From NCBI GenBank assembly GCA_016748015.1, contig JAAOMT010000699.1, forward strand, positions 293,322-357,321: DNA of 64,000 nt, in the 5' to 3' direction. Positions 50,153 through 63,168 of this stretch are shown in pieces. The notes under the pieces are model-generated. The model searched no databases. It was given only the letters and a program-made list of their open reading frames with translations, and was not told the origin of the DNA. The DNA is from Geosiphon pyriformis. Its lineage: Eukaryota > Glomeromycota > Glomeromycetes > Archaeosporales > Geosiphonaceae. The translations under genes were made by a program, and so were the position numbers. How positions within the stretch are numbered: position 1 is the first letter of the stretch; each line of letters starts with the position of its first letter.

Positions 50153-51529
50153 TCAATCATCATCCACAGGACATTTTCCCATCTTATGTCCAAAGTATGG
50201 ACCTAAATTAGAAAATTCTCCTTTAGTTTTTGTCCCCAAATTACATGCCTATATAATCAAAAATATAATTTTATTAAAATTTTTTCAATAGAGTCTCAAC
50301 TAATAGATTTAAATGGTTTTATTTACTTACCATAGTTTCCCTCAAATTTCCATCAGAAATTGGCCCTTCACAAATATATATTGTAGGCTTATTGTCAACA
50401 CAATCACAGTCACCATCTATCCAAATCTCATAAGCATGTTGATACAAATAGGCGGTGTTTCTTAACATATAGTGAATTCGTGGTACGTAATCGTCTGAAT
50501 GAGTGATACGATATGTAGTAAGTTTTCTTTTCATGACAAGTTGACTGACTAATTTAGAAAATTCTACATTTCCGATTGGTGGTTGTCCATACGTGAATAC
50601 TTCAACTTTGTATTTTTTTAATAGATCTCCAAACTTTAACGCCGATAATACTGCGAAAACTATCAAAGAAAAATTTCAAATTCAAAAGATGTTACAAAAC
50701 ATTTCTATGAAAAAATATATATACTACCAAAAATGAAATAATAAAGTTATTCTTACCACCACCCAAACCATGACCAGTGAATGTTATAGTCTTAAAACAT
50801 TCAAGGCACTTTCGGGATTTTAATGCTTTTATAATCAAGTTTTGTAAGCGAGGGACGCCATTTATAAAAACACTGTAAAACGCCTTGTCTACAAGAACAT
50901 CCTGGTATCGTTCAAATTCCACCATATCATACTTTTTATTTTCCCATTGTTTGCGTGTTGGAATTATCCTGTCACTAGATACTATTGGCCAATCCAAAAT
51001 AGAGCCAGTACCCTGGAAAGAGATAATCAAATCTTTGTGAAACCGGTTTCTTTGCCGTATTCTAGTTTTTGCTAAATAAGAGAAAACCATTTAGTCATGA
51101 TGAAAAAAAAAACCATTTCTAAATTAAAAAAATAATAATTCATAAAATTTAGTTACCCAAAAACCCTGGCGTCATCTCGTGGCCACCGGCTGCGCTTAAA
51201 CAGTATGCCATACTAGAATACATGGCATTTAATTCAAATAAATCTAATAAAACATGATCAGCAGGACCAAAAGCAACTTTTTGGCCGTTATACATATAAT
51301 AATTTCTCTTTGATCCCGAAATGTTATATTGTTTTTTATTTGAGTCTTCTTTGCTCAATAAATGTTCATATTTTATCAAGATTTTTCTTTTTGACAATTG
51401 AAATGAATTCGATAACTCTAAAGGCTGAGAAGAATTTTTTTCCAATAATTTTGTAAGGCTTTGATTAATTTCAAAAGGTTTTGCAAAAACCATCGAGAAG
51501 GTTATTATGATTGAAAGAACTATTTTCAT
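50153..51529 (-). CDS. Secreted class-3-lipase-like protein lacking the catalytic Ser
   Basis: Four exons on the minus strand: 51529-51157, 51071-50757, 50659-50331, 50248-50153 (370 residues). Junction phases are 1, 1, 0 and introns 82-97 nt. Residues 1-16 (MKIVLSIIITFSMVFA) form a signal peptide. Lipase_3 landmarks are in order: ELNAMYSSMAYC, then IISFQGTGSILDW (the 'F.GT...DW' region), FTGHGLGG at the nucleophile elbow, VEVFTYGQPPIGN ('TYG.PR.GN'), HSDDYVP (catalytic Asp about 286) and YQHAYEIWID (catalytic His about 304). The elbow normally reads GHSLGG; here residue 226 is Gly, so Ser-based hydrolysis is not expected although Asp and His remain. Paired Cys (CDCVD, IC, AC, KC) near the C-terminus suggest disulfides. 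The exon layout is shared with the paralog at 54.5-56.1 kb. It may bind lipid or act as a pseudoenzyme. Confidence 0.85.
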
Positions 51530-51603
51530 TGCAAACTATTTAAATTTTTGAGGGGTTTTTTTTTTGAAATTTTTTAACGATAATGAAAAATTAGATCTTA
51601 ACT

Positions 51604-51612
51604 CTTTTTATA
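51604..51612 (-). promoter_or_regulatory. TATA-like box of secreted lipase-like gene
   Basis: On the minus strand TATAAAAAG lies about 75 bp upstream of the ATG at 51529, at a spacing suited to a core promoter. Confidence 0.45.
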
Positions 51613-54496
51613 CAATTATTTCAGTTGATCAGAGAGTTGGAGTTTACCGGATGTTGATCTTTCGATGATCACCACTATTGAGATGAAAAATATTCCTGGC
51701 ATTTTAAAGCGTTTAATTAGTATTTGCGCAGCTGATAAAAACAAATTCCTTTGTGTGTAAAAAATTATGATGTCAAGAAATATAGAGTAAGCAGCATATC
51801 ATTAAGGATCTCAAGGAAAATCAGTAAATTTTTCAAAGTCAATGATTTATGCTAAGAAAATTAGATTGAAATGATTCAAAACATCGGAAAATCTTTCAAA
51901 AGAGAAAATATATTATTCCAAACTTTTAATTTGCAACCTGTCATTCTTTTCATTCAAAAAATTTGAAATTACTGATTAATCTTTTTCTTAATTGCTTCCC
52001 CGAGATTATCTAATATTTTGATTATCGGTAAACATGATACATCTAAAGAGGGTCTTTGATACTCATGAATAAGGACAATTTAACAAGGTTTTAATCTTGG
52101 TACTTTATAGGAGAATAAGGGGTTTCAATTGCCAATCAATTTAATAATAAATAACGAAATAAGTTGCTATTATTGAGCAAAAATCCGGATTTCTGAGTCA
52201 ATTTCTAGGATTTCTTATACCCAAATATTTTTAAACTCATTATTCACACCATTTGAAGGTTTAGATCTTCGAAAAATCAATAATATGGAACACTATGTAA
52301 TATTAATCCCTATTATTTTAATTGCGAATCTCTCTCGTAATTAGTCATTAGTATTAGTACCTAATCAATAAAAAATTGCTATACTAGAAGTCACAACATA
52401 CAATAATGAGACTATAAAAGATACGTAAGCTTGCATATAAAAGAATTTGTAGTCTAATTTTTTTTTCTTACATTTACAGTATTAAACAAGAAAAAGTTTT
52501 GATTAGTTTTATTTTTTTACATAACATTCTAGAATGTTTCAGACCATATTAGAACCCTGAAAAAATCAAAATCCCAATTTGGTATAGAAAATATATAAAT
52601 GTGATGTAAATACATACGTATTGTGTTTCAGCCCGTTTCGGTCAATCCCAGAGTTTGTACATTTTCTGGGAATTTTTAAAGGTTAGAAGTTCTTGTGTTT
52701 CTCTATCGACAAATGATACAAAAAAAATTAACTTTGACAAAAAAGTTTATTAAAATATTAATCGAGTGATTGGGATTTAACTAAAGATTAGTGTGATTTT
52801 ACAAAATAAAATATATATATAACAACATTAATTGTTACCTTTAATTATTTGCGACTAACAAATCTATTAAGTGCTACTTGTTCTCTTATCAATAATATAA
52901 GTATTATTAATAAAAACTGTAGCATAAACTATCATGTTCATCATCTTTTTTGATCTTGTGAATCCTTCAGTATGTCATATCGTTTTCAAATTAATAAAGT
53001 TTAGAAATGGGATTTAAATTTTCTGAAAGTAATAGGCAATATTGCCAAAATTTTTGCATATATTTTAATAGTTGTTGAATAAGTGAAATATGAAATTTCT
53101 TTTTTAAAAGATTTGATCATAAAATAACGTAAATAATCTTTGTATTTTGAATATCTGAACTTATTTAGGTTATATTTGAAAAATAAGAATAAATTTTTTG
53201 GAAGGGATTGCTTATCTTATAAGAATATATATTCATTTCAACCTAGAAATTAGGTACTTTATATATTTTAATATTTTAATTTTATAATATATATCCAACG
53301 ATTCATGCTATTTAGCAAAATTTTTATAAATTGAAAAAAAAAGATACTAAGGTTTTACATGAAAAAAAAACTTTCCAAGAATAATCATAAATAAAAACAT
53401 GTAAAGTATCTATTTTTGCTAAATGATAATGCTGATATCTTTCCAGATTGTCTTTGAAAAAAAAAACTTTTAAATCTTTAAGTATTTTTTCAATTATCTA
53501 ATAGTGAATTTTAAAAAAAAAATAGATATTAATAAAAATTTTTCAAGATTTATTTTGTCCTTAAGAAATCTTTTTAGTGGGATTTTATTTTCACATAAAA
53601 TATTATTTGAAAACCTAAAAAATTCATTAGTATTTATCTTTCTATATTAGTTTAATAATAATCTAAAAAATTTCTATAGAATTAAGATCTTGATTATTTG
53701 ACAAGTTCAGACATATTAAATCAAAGATATCTCAAGTTACATAACTTGTATGTTTCTGAAAAACTTTGAAATAAAAAGAACCTATCATTATTATACCAAA
53801 AGTAAAAAAAAAACTGGTCTTATCATTCGCACAGAATTAGTATAGGACAAATAAGTTTTCCACCCTTTTACTATTTTTTCAATATAATCTGAAATAATTG
53901 AAAAGCAGTTTCATAAAAAATATTTTATAAACAGTATTTAAGATCGGAATAGTTGCAGGTAGATTTTTCTCGTACGAGTTTTCTATATACTTCAAAAAAG
54001 TCAATTTTTGAATGACTTATTTTAATAACTTTATTTAATAGTTTTAATTTCAATTATTTGTGAAGAAATCTTTGTCCAATTTCTATTAATGATCTGATTT
54101 AATCTTATTATCTCATCTATTTGCATTACTTGCTGTTCTCTTCAACTTTCTAACATTGTATTGAAAATTTGATAATGGGAACATTTGTTTATTTGTTTTC
54201 TTTGTTTGTGAAATTTTTTGAAACTGTGTATGTCATCACTTGACAAATTCAAAAGCATTTGAAGGTGAAGTTTTATTATTACTAATAGATATTTTTGATA
54301 TTGTTTGCAAAGCGAAAGGAAGACAGAACAAGGAAAAAAAAATTATCACATGAAAATTTACTTAATAATTTTCGTTAGATTACTTAGTTGCTAATTGGGA
54401 AGTTTCAAAAGTTTTTCTTAACATACTATTAGAACTTTTAAATTATTAAATTATAATATCTTAGAAATTATAAATTTTTAAGTGCAAAAATTTATA
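51613..54496. other. Spacer between lipase-like genes
   Basis: About 2.9 kb. Moderate GC to about 52,700, then A/T-rich. No frame with family-like motifs or consistent splice sites. I found no lipase-like fragment here. Confidence 0.45.
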
Positions 54497-56072
54497 TTAA
54501 AAATGATATAATCGATTAATAGCTTTATTGTATTTTTTCAATACATCTTCAGGACTTTTAAACCCTTCAAATGATTTGCAATTACCCATTTCAATTTCAC
54601 AGTAAGGTCCATAATGAAAAAATTGATTTGGAACTTCGTCTATTCGTTGACCTGCGTTACATTCCTAAATAGATAGCACAAATTTTTCAGTTTTCTGGTG
54701 TAAAATATCTGATTACCGGACAAGTGTGTACTGACCTTATTCTCATCAGGATATTTTCCAGTAACCCAGTCTCGTATTGTTCTAAGCTTAGAGTGATTAC
54801 AATCCCAATATGTGTTTTGATCCTCAGGACAATCACATGTGTTTGATGGTTCAATCCATATTTCAATACCAAAATGTTTCCATCCCATTGAGGCCATTGG
54901 AAAGTGTGGAACATGATCGTTTCCATGAGTGATGCGGTAATGATAGATTAATTTATTCAGCGTTAAGCTAAATTCTTTATTCGCAACTCTCGGAGCTCCA
55001 AAAGTAACTATGCGCTGACTAAATGTGAGGAAATTGATTTCAGGCCAAATACTCTTTTTTATGATTATATGTTTTTCAATTAACCACTGTAAAGCAGCAA
55101 TTGAAGCGTATGCTATTATATTGAAAACACAATTTATATTATTTAAAAGTTAAAATAGAATCGAAATTTTCTTTTTGATTAATAAAAATATAGAAATATT
55201 TAGATGACAAACCTCCACCAAGACCATGCCCAGAAAACACAATTTCATCAATTCTTAGTTTTGAAGGGTGATTCAAGAGGTCTCGAATTATTATTTTTAA
55301 CTGAGGGAATATCAGGTTTACTTCTTCTAATAATTGTGAGTCAACACGTTCGTTCGCTCCAAATAAATACCGTATATTTTTAAATTCTGGCTTGACTAAT
55401 GTTGGATTTCTGGAACTCCATTCTTGCTTTGTTAATTTCTTTTGTGTAAAAGAGAAATTACTCATGTTATTTCAAATGATTATATTTTCTTTTTTGGTAA
55501 ATACAAAACAGTATAACAAAGATGAAAGTTAAATATAATTACTGGTCCGACGAATATTATTACTAACGCAAACTTGTTTCCGGGGAGGTCGCCCATTTGG
55601 TAGAGATGCGTATGCACTAAAATAATTCCTTTTTAGAAAATAGTCTTAACATTAATATATTTGACTGTATAATAAAAATACCTTTTATCTGCGAATTAGG
55701 CACCTTTAAACGAATTTTATTTAAGCTGAAGCAATCAACAAGATTTATCATGTACATAATATGCTGGAGCATTGGATAAATTTCAGTTTTAAGTGCGTAC
55801 GGCACTTTATTTTGTGATTGTGAACGTCTTATAATTTGATTTTTTAGCGGAGCCTTAGTAAGATTCATCCACTTTGTTATAGTGAGAGAAGTTTGGTTTA
55901 TATCTAATTTTTGGACAAATTGAATATTCTCGTTTCCTTTTACAATTGTCAAAATTTTTTGGTTTCCGTGCATCCAAAAATAAAATATCAATAGTATCAA
56001 AGTTGATATTATAATTTTAGATGTGTTTTGAAGATCCGATTTAGTTGCATTTCGATTTAAAAGAAAATTCAT
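54497..56072 (-). CDS. Membrane-anchored class-3-lipase-like protein lacking the catalytic Ser
   Basis: Five exons on the minus strand: 56072-55682, 55616-55543, 55438-55213, 55112-54736, 54664-54497 (411 residues). All junctions are in phase. Residues about 18-35 (SKIIISTLILLIFYFWMH) follow a short basic N-tail and are not followed by a signal cleavage pattern, so a type II membrane anchor is likely. Lipase_3 landmarks: ALVIIFVGP where FRGT is expected (degraded), FSGHGLGGAYAS at the elbow with Gly227 in the Ser position, RIVTFGAPRVAN ('TFG.PR..N'), HGNDHVP (Asp about 296) and WKHFGIEIWIE (His about 310). C-terminal CDC and EC/YC pairs match the paralog at 50.2-51.5 kb. Three introns are at equivalent places in the two genes and this one has an extra phase-0 intron. 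The third exon's acceptor could be 12 nt further in, also in phase. Confidence 0.8.
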
Positions 56073-58231
56073 TCTAACTAATTTTTAAAAGGATGAAAAC
56101 CCTCCAGGAGATAGAATATAACGAAACCCAAGACCGTTCAACTGTTTATTCTCTTTAAATTTTTATGGAACAAAATCCGATGTATTATAGAGAATTTACT
56201 TAGGTTTCATTAATTTGAAACACAATAATTTGAAAATTTTTGATCTAGATTCCCAACTCAAATTAAAACAAATAAGCTCAGCCGTTTGAATTCATCTATT
56301 TATTATATTGATTCCTGGATTACCTAGACTTTAATCTTACATAATGGGACTATATATTTTTTGTTTATTTCTTGAAATCGTACTTCATCTCGAATTTTTG
56401 AATTGAAATTAAAATTTATTTGGTTTATTTTATTGAAAAAATGATTGTAAGAACATCCTTTATTTTTTTCAAAGTCCAAATGTGTAAATTTCAGACTTTC
56501 CAAATTATTACTTCGTTATTAAATTAGTTAAATCTCACCAATTTGAAATATATATCTAAAGACTTAATTCGAGGTTTTCCATCTTTGAAAAGAATATATT
56601 TAAAACAGGCCCTTAACAGAAGAAACTGAAAATTATTATTTCTTTATAAAAAAATAACCCGTAAAATTTTTCACATCAAAATTACAACGAGTGAAACTTA
56701 TTTGCTACATTTCACATTTTTCAAACCAGAAATGTGTTCAAGGTTTTCTTTTAGTTTTTTTAAAGTTCAAACAATCGAGTAGAAAAGAAAACTTTAAATT
56801 AACTAGTTTACTAATTTTTGAGACAAATATGATAAAGACAATTCATAATATTATTTTTAAAAATTAAGGCCTTTAAAAAGAATATGTATACCACACACTA
56901 ATGAAGCAATTTTTTTATGAAATGAAAACATTTAGATCGTCATATAGGCTTTAAATAATTCTTGTATTATTAAGAGGTTTCTCAATATTTATTGTAGATA
57001 ATATAAAATTTTTAACAATTAAAAAACCATTTCGACATTTTCTCTAAATTTCTTAATATACTTTATAATTTAATTTTTATGAGAAAAAAACAGACTTTTA
57101 AAATTAAAATACTGTATATGATGGAAAATAAGAAACCTATTTTTATGATCATCTAAAACGAAAAATTTCTTATTTTCGAATCTTTCAGTTTTTAATACAA
57201 ATTATCAACAGAAAAAAAATTTTTTATCTACTTTTTCTATTTTTTTCGTATATTATTTTAGATACATTTTAAATATAGAATCAGATATTGAAGATAATGA
57301 AGAAAATAGTATATTAAAAGAAAATGAAGATATTATTTTTAGTATTAATAAATAATAAATATAAATGTTAAAAAATTCTTTATTTTTTAAACTTATTATT
57401 ATTTTATAAATTTTTCTAAAACTAAAAGTTTCTTATTTTTGAGGGTTTCCTATTTTCCATTTATATACGTATGTTTTTTGTTTTTTTTTCAATTTAAACA
57501 GCTATAAATTGAACACAAGTTAGTATAAAAAATGGTTTTTTTTGTTTAAAAGTCTTAATTTGTAGATAAACAAATTTTGTTAAATTTAGCATAAATCACG
57601 TGAAAAATGAAATATTAAATGTTAACCTATATTATTAAATAGTTTTTGATTATATATATATTGGAAATATTTTTATTCGTATTGAAATTTTCTGTTATTA
57701 ATGCTTTACATATCAAGATTTTTTATATTTCTATTAACTTTAATTATAATTAATTATTATTATAAAAAATTAGACATTTGTAAAATTTTTACCAAATATT
57801 TGAAATTTAAACTTGTTAAAAATTTTATTTATTATAAAAAAGGTGTTTAAAATAATACAATAATCATTTGTAATATATTTCAAACAAAAAAATACCTTTT
57901 TTTTTAAAATACTGTATTTTATTTGGTGATGAAATTTTTTAAAATAAGTACCAATAAATATTTGTGTGTTATAATATGTTGACTTAATTTTTTAAATTGT
58001 TCATGAAATTTTTAAATTAAAATATTAAACATGAAAAACCTAAAGCATATAAGAATTAATATTTTATATTCTTGTGCAATTATTAACAAAATAAACTATA
58101 AATCATAGAAAATTTAATATACTAATAAATTTGTTGCTGAATTTTCAAAAAAATATAATAGAAAATATCAATACAAAGCTAATGTGATTAATTTTATTAT
58201 AATATAGTTATTAACTAGAATATCCAATTTA
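56073..58231. other. A/T-rich spacer
   Basis: No gene or RNA supported. The first about 250 bp presumably include the promoter of the lipase-like gene. Confidence 0.45.
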
Positions 58232-58500
58232 CAGTGATACCTTCATAAATGCACTCTCTATCAATCCATGCACATGACGAATGTATAATAATGACCAATT
58301 AGAAGTTTCTGATTGTTTGTTAGGTAATAATAATATATTATTAGATTTAGTTTAAATTGTTTTGATTATTAAAAAGTGTACAGTTAACATTTACTGTGAA
58401 ACAATATCTATTTTATTATTGGCTATTCTTTAAATGCTACTTTCTTTAAGTACATGAATGTAGTTGGGCCCAATGACGTGCACTTATAGAGGTACTACTG
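58232..58500. mobile_element. 269-bp TA-flanked MITE-like element
   Basis: The ends are imperfect 23-bp inverted repeats: left begins CAGTGATACCTTCATAAATG at 58232, and the right end read inward begins CAGTAGTACCTCTATAAGTG at 58500. They match at 18 of 23 positions. Both sides are flanked by TA (58230-58231 and 58501-58502), the target duplication of the Tc1/mariner/pogo superfamily. CAGT...ACCT...ATAA ends recall pogo/Tigger-type elements. There is no coding capacity. Confidence 0.7.
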
Positions 58501-58502
58501 TA

Positions 58503-60879
58503 ATTATGTTTTTTAACAAAAGTCAAATTGAAAATATATTTCATTTGGCATATTTAATTTGATAAAATTAAGAATAAAATGTCAAAAAATAAATTCATGT
58601 TTAGCTTAAAAAAAAATTTTACATTTTTTTTTGGATATAATTAAGAACTCATTTAAAATTTGTTTTTTTACAAAAAAAAATAACCAAAATAAAATTAATC
58701 TTGTCAACATTAAGAAATAGTTGGAGATAAAAAATTGTGAATTAGCATAAAAAATTATATAATGTTTTTTAAGTATTGTAAAACAACAAAAATTCAAATT
58801 GTATTTTAGAAAATTTGAATCGATAATTAATTTTTTGTCCATGCTTATACTTAAAAATTTTCACAAACTTTAAATAATATCAAAAAACTTAAATAAACTC
58901 TTATGTAATTTAGTATTCTCTAATATTATTGCTAATTTTACCTGCTTTTCAAAAAGTTGTAATAAAGTTTTTAATGGGCAACAAAATTATATACAATTTA
59001 ATAATTTAAAATTGAGCAAAGTTGTTGTCTACATGTTGAATAATTTATATACTACTTAATTATTTAAAATTTTACAATTCTATATTTTTATCGATTTATT
59101 ATTAAAATATTTGAAACTAAATTCCGATAATCTATTATATTCTTATAAGATATAATAGTGTTGTAAGTCGTAGTAATGATAATATCACTAAAAAATTATA
59201 GAATAATTTAGGCAAATAAAAGAAATCTCAGCAACTGCTATGAAAAAATTGGTTAAAAATAAAATAAAAATTTATTTTAGTGAAACTCAAAAATAATAGT
59301 AAAAATAATATTTTTTACAGCATTATATCAATTTGTGAATATCATAAATAATTATGACATTAAATTCTTTCTTTAATATATATATATATATTTAATTAAA
59401 TTTCAATAATTTGATAAATTAAGTTTCATGCTTTATTTATTGTTATTTATTATTAGCAAATTCATATTTTTTTTATGATAGAGTTTTATAATCATTCCTT
59501 TTTGGAAAAATAAATAAATAGAAAAAAGGTTCAAATTTTATTGTGAAAAAATGTTATATTTATTTTTGTTGCAATTATGTTACAAATAAACACTTTCAAA
59601 AGTATAAATCAATTCAAAACAAATAAAATAAAATAAAAAGAGAAAACAGTTTAATTTTGTAGAAATAAGAATCAAGTTTTTCAAATTGATATTCAAAAAA
59701 CAAACAATTTTAGTATTTAAAACTTTATAAATACGATGATTATTATTTTGAATATTAGTGATACAAAAATTGGTCCGTAAGAGTTAGCAGAAAACTTTGT
59801 TAATTAATAAAATAATATTAAACAGTTATTTAATTTAAAGTGTTCAATAAAATTTTTATGAAATTTCATTTTGAAAATTCTTATTTAATTATTTTGCACT
59901 TTAACATATAATGAACTGGCAGCTAACCATTCATATCATATTATTTAAAGAATATAAAGAAAAAATGATCAAGAAATTTTTAATAATGATAACCTTCAAA
60001 AAATGAGTAATACTTTGTAATCCCAGAAAATTCATTAATAGAAATTGATTCATATTTTTCAAGAAAAAAAATTTATTTACAACTGCAAAGATTTTGGTTT
60101 GACAATTAAAAATCAAAAAATTTAAAATCAATTGAGAAAATAATTTTAAATGATAAATCTGTGCAAAAGCAAGCTACATATATGTAAAAATTTGTTTTTT
60201 GAACCACATTTTTATTAAAATTTGGAGCAGAACTTGATTTGTGGGTTAATTACTTTAAGTTCTTAATTGGTTAATAAAATGTATTTATTTGTCACCAATA
60301 CTTTTAAATTGTCGCATACAGAGTAGGGCCTTTTAATTGGGAAATAAAAAATATGTAGATCTCAAATTTTTTGACGTGTATTGATGGACAAATTTTATCC
60401 TTTTTACATAAAAATTCTTTTATTTTGGTTAATAAAATAAAAAATTTTCGCAAATATTTTTGTATAAGAATAAAATTATATCCAATAAAAACAATCAAAA
60501 ATGCGTAAATGTTACTAAGAGAAAAAAAACATGGAATGTACACTATAATCACTTAAGTTATATATTAATTTACCAAAACTGAAATGGTGATACAGACCTA
60601 GGTGAAAGTTCTAGGACTTTCACAATGATTAGAAATTCATGCAGTGAATTATGTGACAAAAAGTATGGTTTTTTTACCATTAGCAAGTAGCAAATGGTAA
60701 CAATTATAAAATATTGAAATAGAATATTCGAAAAATTTTTTAAAAATTTGTTTCATTAAATTATAATTCAAACCAATTTTTCAAAGTTTTGTATAGCAAA
60801 GACGTAAAAATATGCTTCATTGAAATATTATTTGAATATCAAGAATTTTTTTTAAATTTTACACCAAAATTTAGCATTG
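58503..60879. other. Very A/T-rich spacer
   Basis: Frames at 58606-58842, 59931-60131 and 60304-60552 (all minus) are Phe/Leu/Ile/Lys-rich, without family features. I regard them as chance products of composition. Confidence 0.45.
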
Positions 60880-61490
60880 ATTCTTTCCGCTAAGCATAAA
60901 TTGAAAGCTCAAATTTTATTCCGTAGTTGGAGATTAGATGCAAATTTTAGGAAAGAAAATCGACCTACCATGTTTTATCGAAATGCAACGGGGGTAATGG
61001 TAGATCAAAAAATTTATACAGAATTTTTAGCGGGTTGGAAATTATTATCATTGAAACTTCACTGGGCTCGGATGAATCGGGCTGTTGCTATTCGGTGGCA
61101 TTATTGTTTGATTGGGCATAGCGTCGGGGAAGTTGTCATTTAGATTTCTGAAATTTGATACCAGATTTAATACTAAATAACCTTATGTCATTATTTTGGT
61201 TTTTGATTACTATATTTGCAATATTCACAGCTCTTGGGATACTTTACAACGATAAGCTTTCTCCTGGTCACATATCCGATATTAAAATCTTTACCTATGG
61301 TTTACCTAGAATTGGAAATCAACAATTTTCCAACCATATCAATACTCTCCTTAAAGACTCAGTATTTCGAGTGACCAATTATCATGATTTGATTCCACGA
61401 TTGCCCCAACCGACTCGTCAGATAAAATGGACGCATCATGCATGAGATTACTGGATCGCAAAGGTGGATTGCGATTGTCAAGGTTTGAGT
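60880..61490 (+). pseudogene. Broken class-3-lipase-like paralog retaining the catalytic Ser
   Basis: Two coding blocks of the same family as the lipase-like genes at 50.2 and 54.5 kb, on the opposite strand. Block 1 (about 60,880-61,140) reads ILFRSWRLDANF (degraded 'FRGT..D'), GVMVDQKIYTEFLAGW ('V..GF...W' region) and CLIGHSVGE, with the normal Ser in the elbow. Block 2 (about 61,195-61,490) reads IFTYGLPRIGNQQFSNH, NYHDLIPRLPQP (Asp region) and HHA-stop-DYWIAKVDCDC, where an in-frame TGA at 61443-61445 replaces what should be Gly beside the catalytic His. The junction after the elbow, an intron in the intact paralogs, has no GT donor at the expected place (GGGGAAGTT). The N-terminal third and the C-terminal exon are missing. 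Clearly non-functional. Confidence 0.8.
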
Positions 61491-63168
61491 GCTAATAAAT
61501 GAAACAAAATTATATGAGTGTTACCAGGGAAGATTTATATGAATCTAAAGTATGTCATTTAAATTCTATAAATAAGATATAAATTGATAATTTAAGCTAA
61601 CTCATAAATATTTTTGAATAGTTTTGCAATAACGAAAAAAAGATAAAAAAAGCCAAAAATTGATCCTCTTTAATCACACGAGGGTCCTTATTTTGGACAC
61701 CTTATGGCTGCATGTCCTCCTTTGCCTTTGGTGCCAAAATAATTGTAAAAATTCAACAAAAATCTTTCATTTTTAGTAGTTTCCAATAAATTTTTTTTAA
61801 TAACAAGTTATATGGAGGAACCTTATTTTTCTTTCCACATTGACCAATCAGTTATTGTTTGCATAATACATATAATTATAATATATATTCCATTGGAGTT
61901 TTCAAAATTGATCACATTATTAATTTATAAATAGATAAATAAAATTTATGGCGTATATTTATAATTTTTTAAATTACTGATATAAGATTATAATTTATTC
62001 GACAAAGAATTATGAAAGGTCTCATTTACTAAACTAATTAAGATATAAAATTATAATGGCTTTTAAATACTTGCTGCGAGGTTCAATTTCTTACCCTCTC
62101 AACCAAAAAGTTAAAGCATTAAATAGACTAGTCATTATCTTTTAATACGAGACGAAATTCTGCCTTTGTTAATTAATATTATATCGAAATATATTGAGAA
62201 AGGCATAAGATAGCTTCATGAAAAACTTTCTTTTAAACAGACTAACTAAAAAAAAAATATTTTCTATTTTTTAATAATCCTTTTCATGCACTTTTTACAT
62301 AGGATTAGCTATTCAATTAAAAATAAACTTTTAAGAACTGTATTGATTTTTTATTTTAAACTTATTATTTATAGTTATAATTAAAGTACATACAATTCTT
62401 TGATTTAGAAATATCTAATTTTTAATTAAATATGTAATCATAATAAGTTTGAAATTTCACCATTTTAAAAATATTTTAACAATTTTTAAAAAAATCGATA
62501 TCAAAACAAATAATTTTTTTTAATAATAATTTCTAAATAAAATTTATTATCATGAAAAAGAATAATTTAATGCTAACATTAAGTGAAATAAAAAATATGG
62601 GAAAATTATTAATTGCCCAAATTTTTGTTATTTATTAAATTAAATTTAAAAAATTATTTATTCTTTGATTAATAAAACATTTTATTCAATATTTTATGTT
62701 TAACCCAAAATTTTATTTAATTTTGTTACTAATAACTATTTTTTAAATTAAAAAAATCTTGTATATATTGAATAATCAAATTTTGGCCAAAAACATTAGG
62801 CAAAAAGATTTTTCAATTAACTTATTTAACATATTCATATCAAATTTTTTGTTAATACTTAGAGAATTTAAAGTTTTTTCGATAATTCATTTGTCATTAC
62901 AAATCCAAAAATATTTTACCTAAAGTTATTTTAAATTATTTATTTGTATGAAAAGTTTAATTTGTCCATGAATAAGGACACGATCGAATATCTAATAAAT
63001 GGATTATAAAATAGTTTATAAATAAGACTATTATTATTACTATGTGTTTCGAGTGATCCTCTGCCTGTCTGTGTGGGTAGTTGTTTTGCATTGCAAAATG
63101 TTATAACATCGATATTTTGTTCAGATGACGCCAAGAAATGAATTAGTAATGCTATTAATTATTTATAT
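61491..63168. other. A/T-rich spacer with a coding-like patch at its right end
   Basis: At 62940-63134 on the minus strand an open frame includes ASSEQNIDVITFCNAKQLP in less A/T-biased DNA. It might be an exon following the fragment at 63169-63512, but I could not join them with confidence. The remainder holds nothing. Confidence 0.35.
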
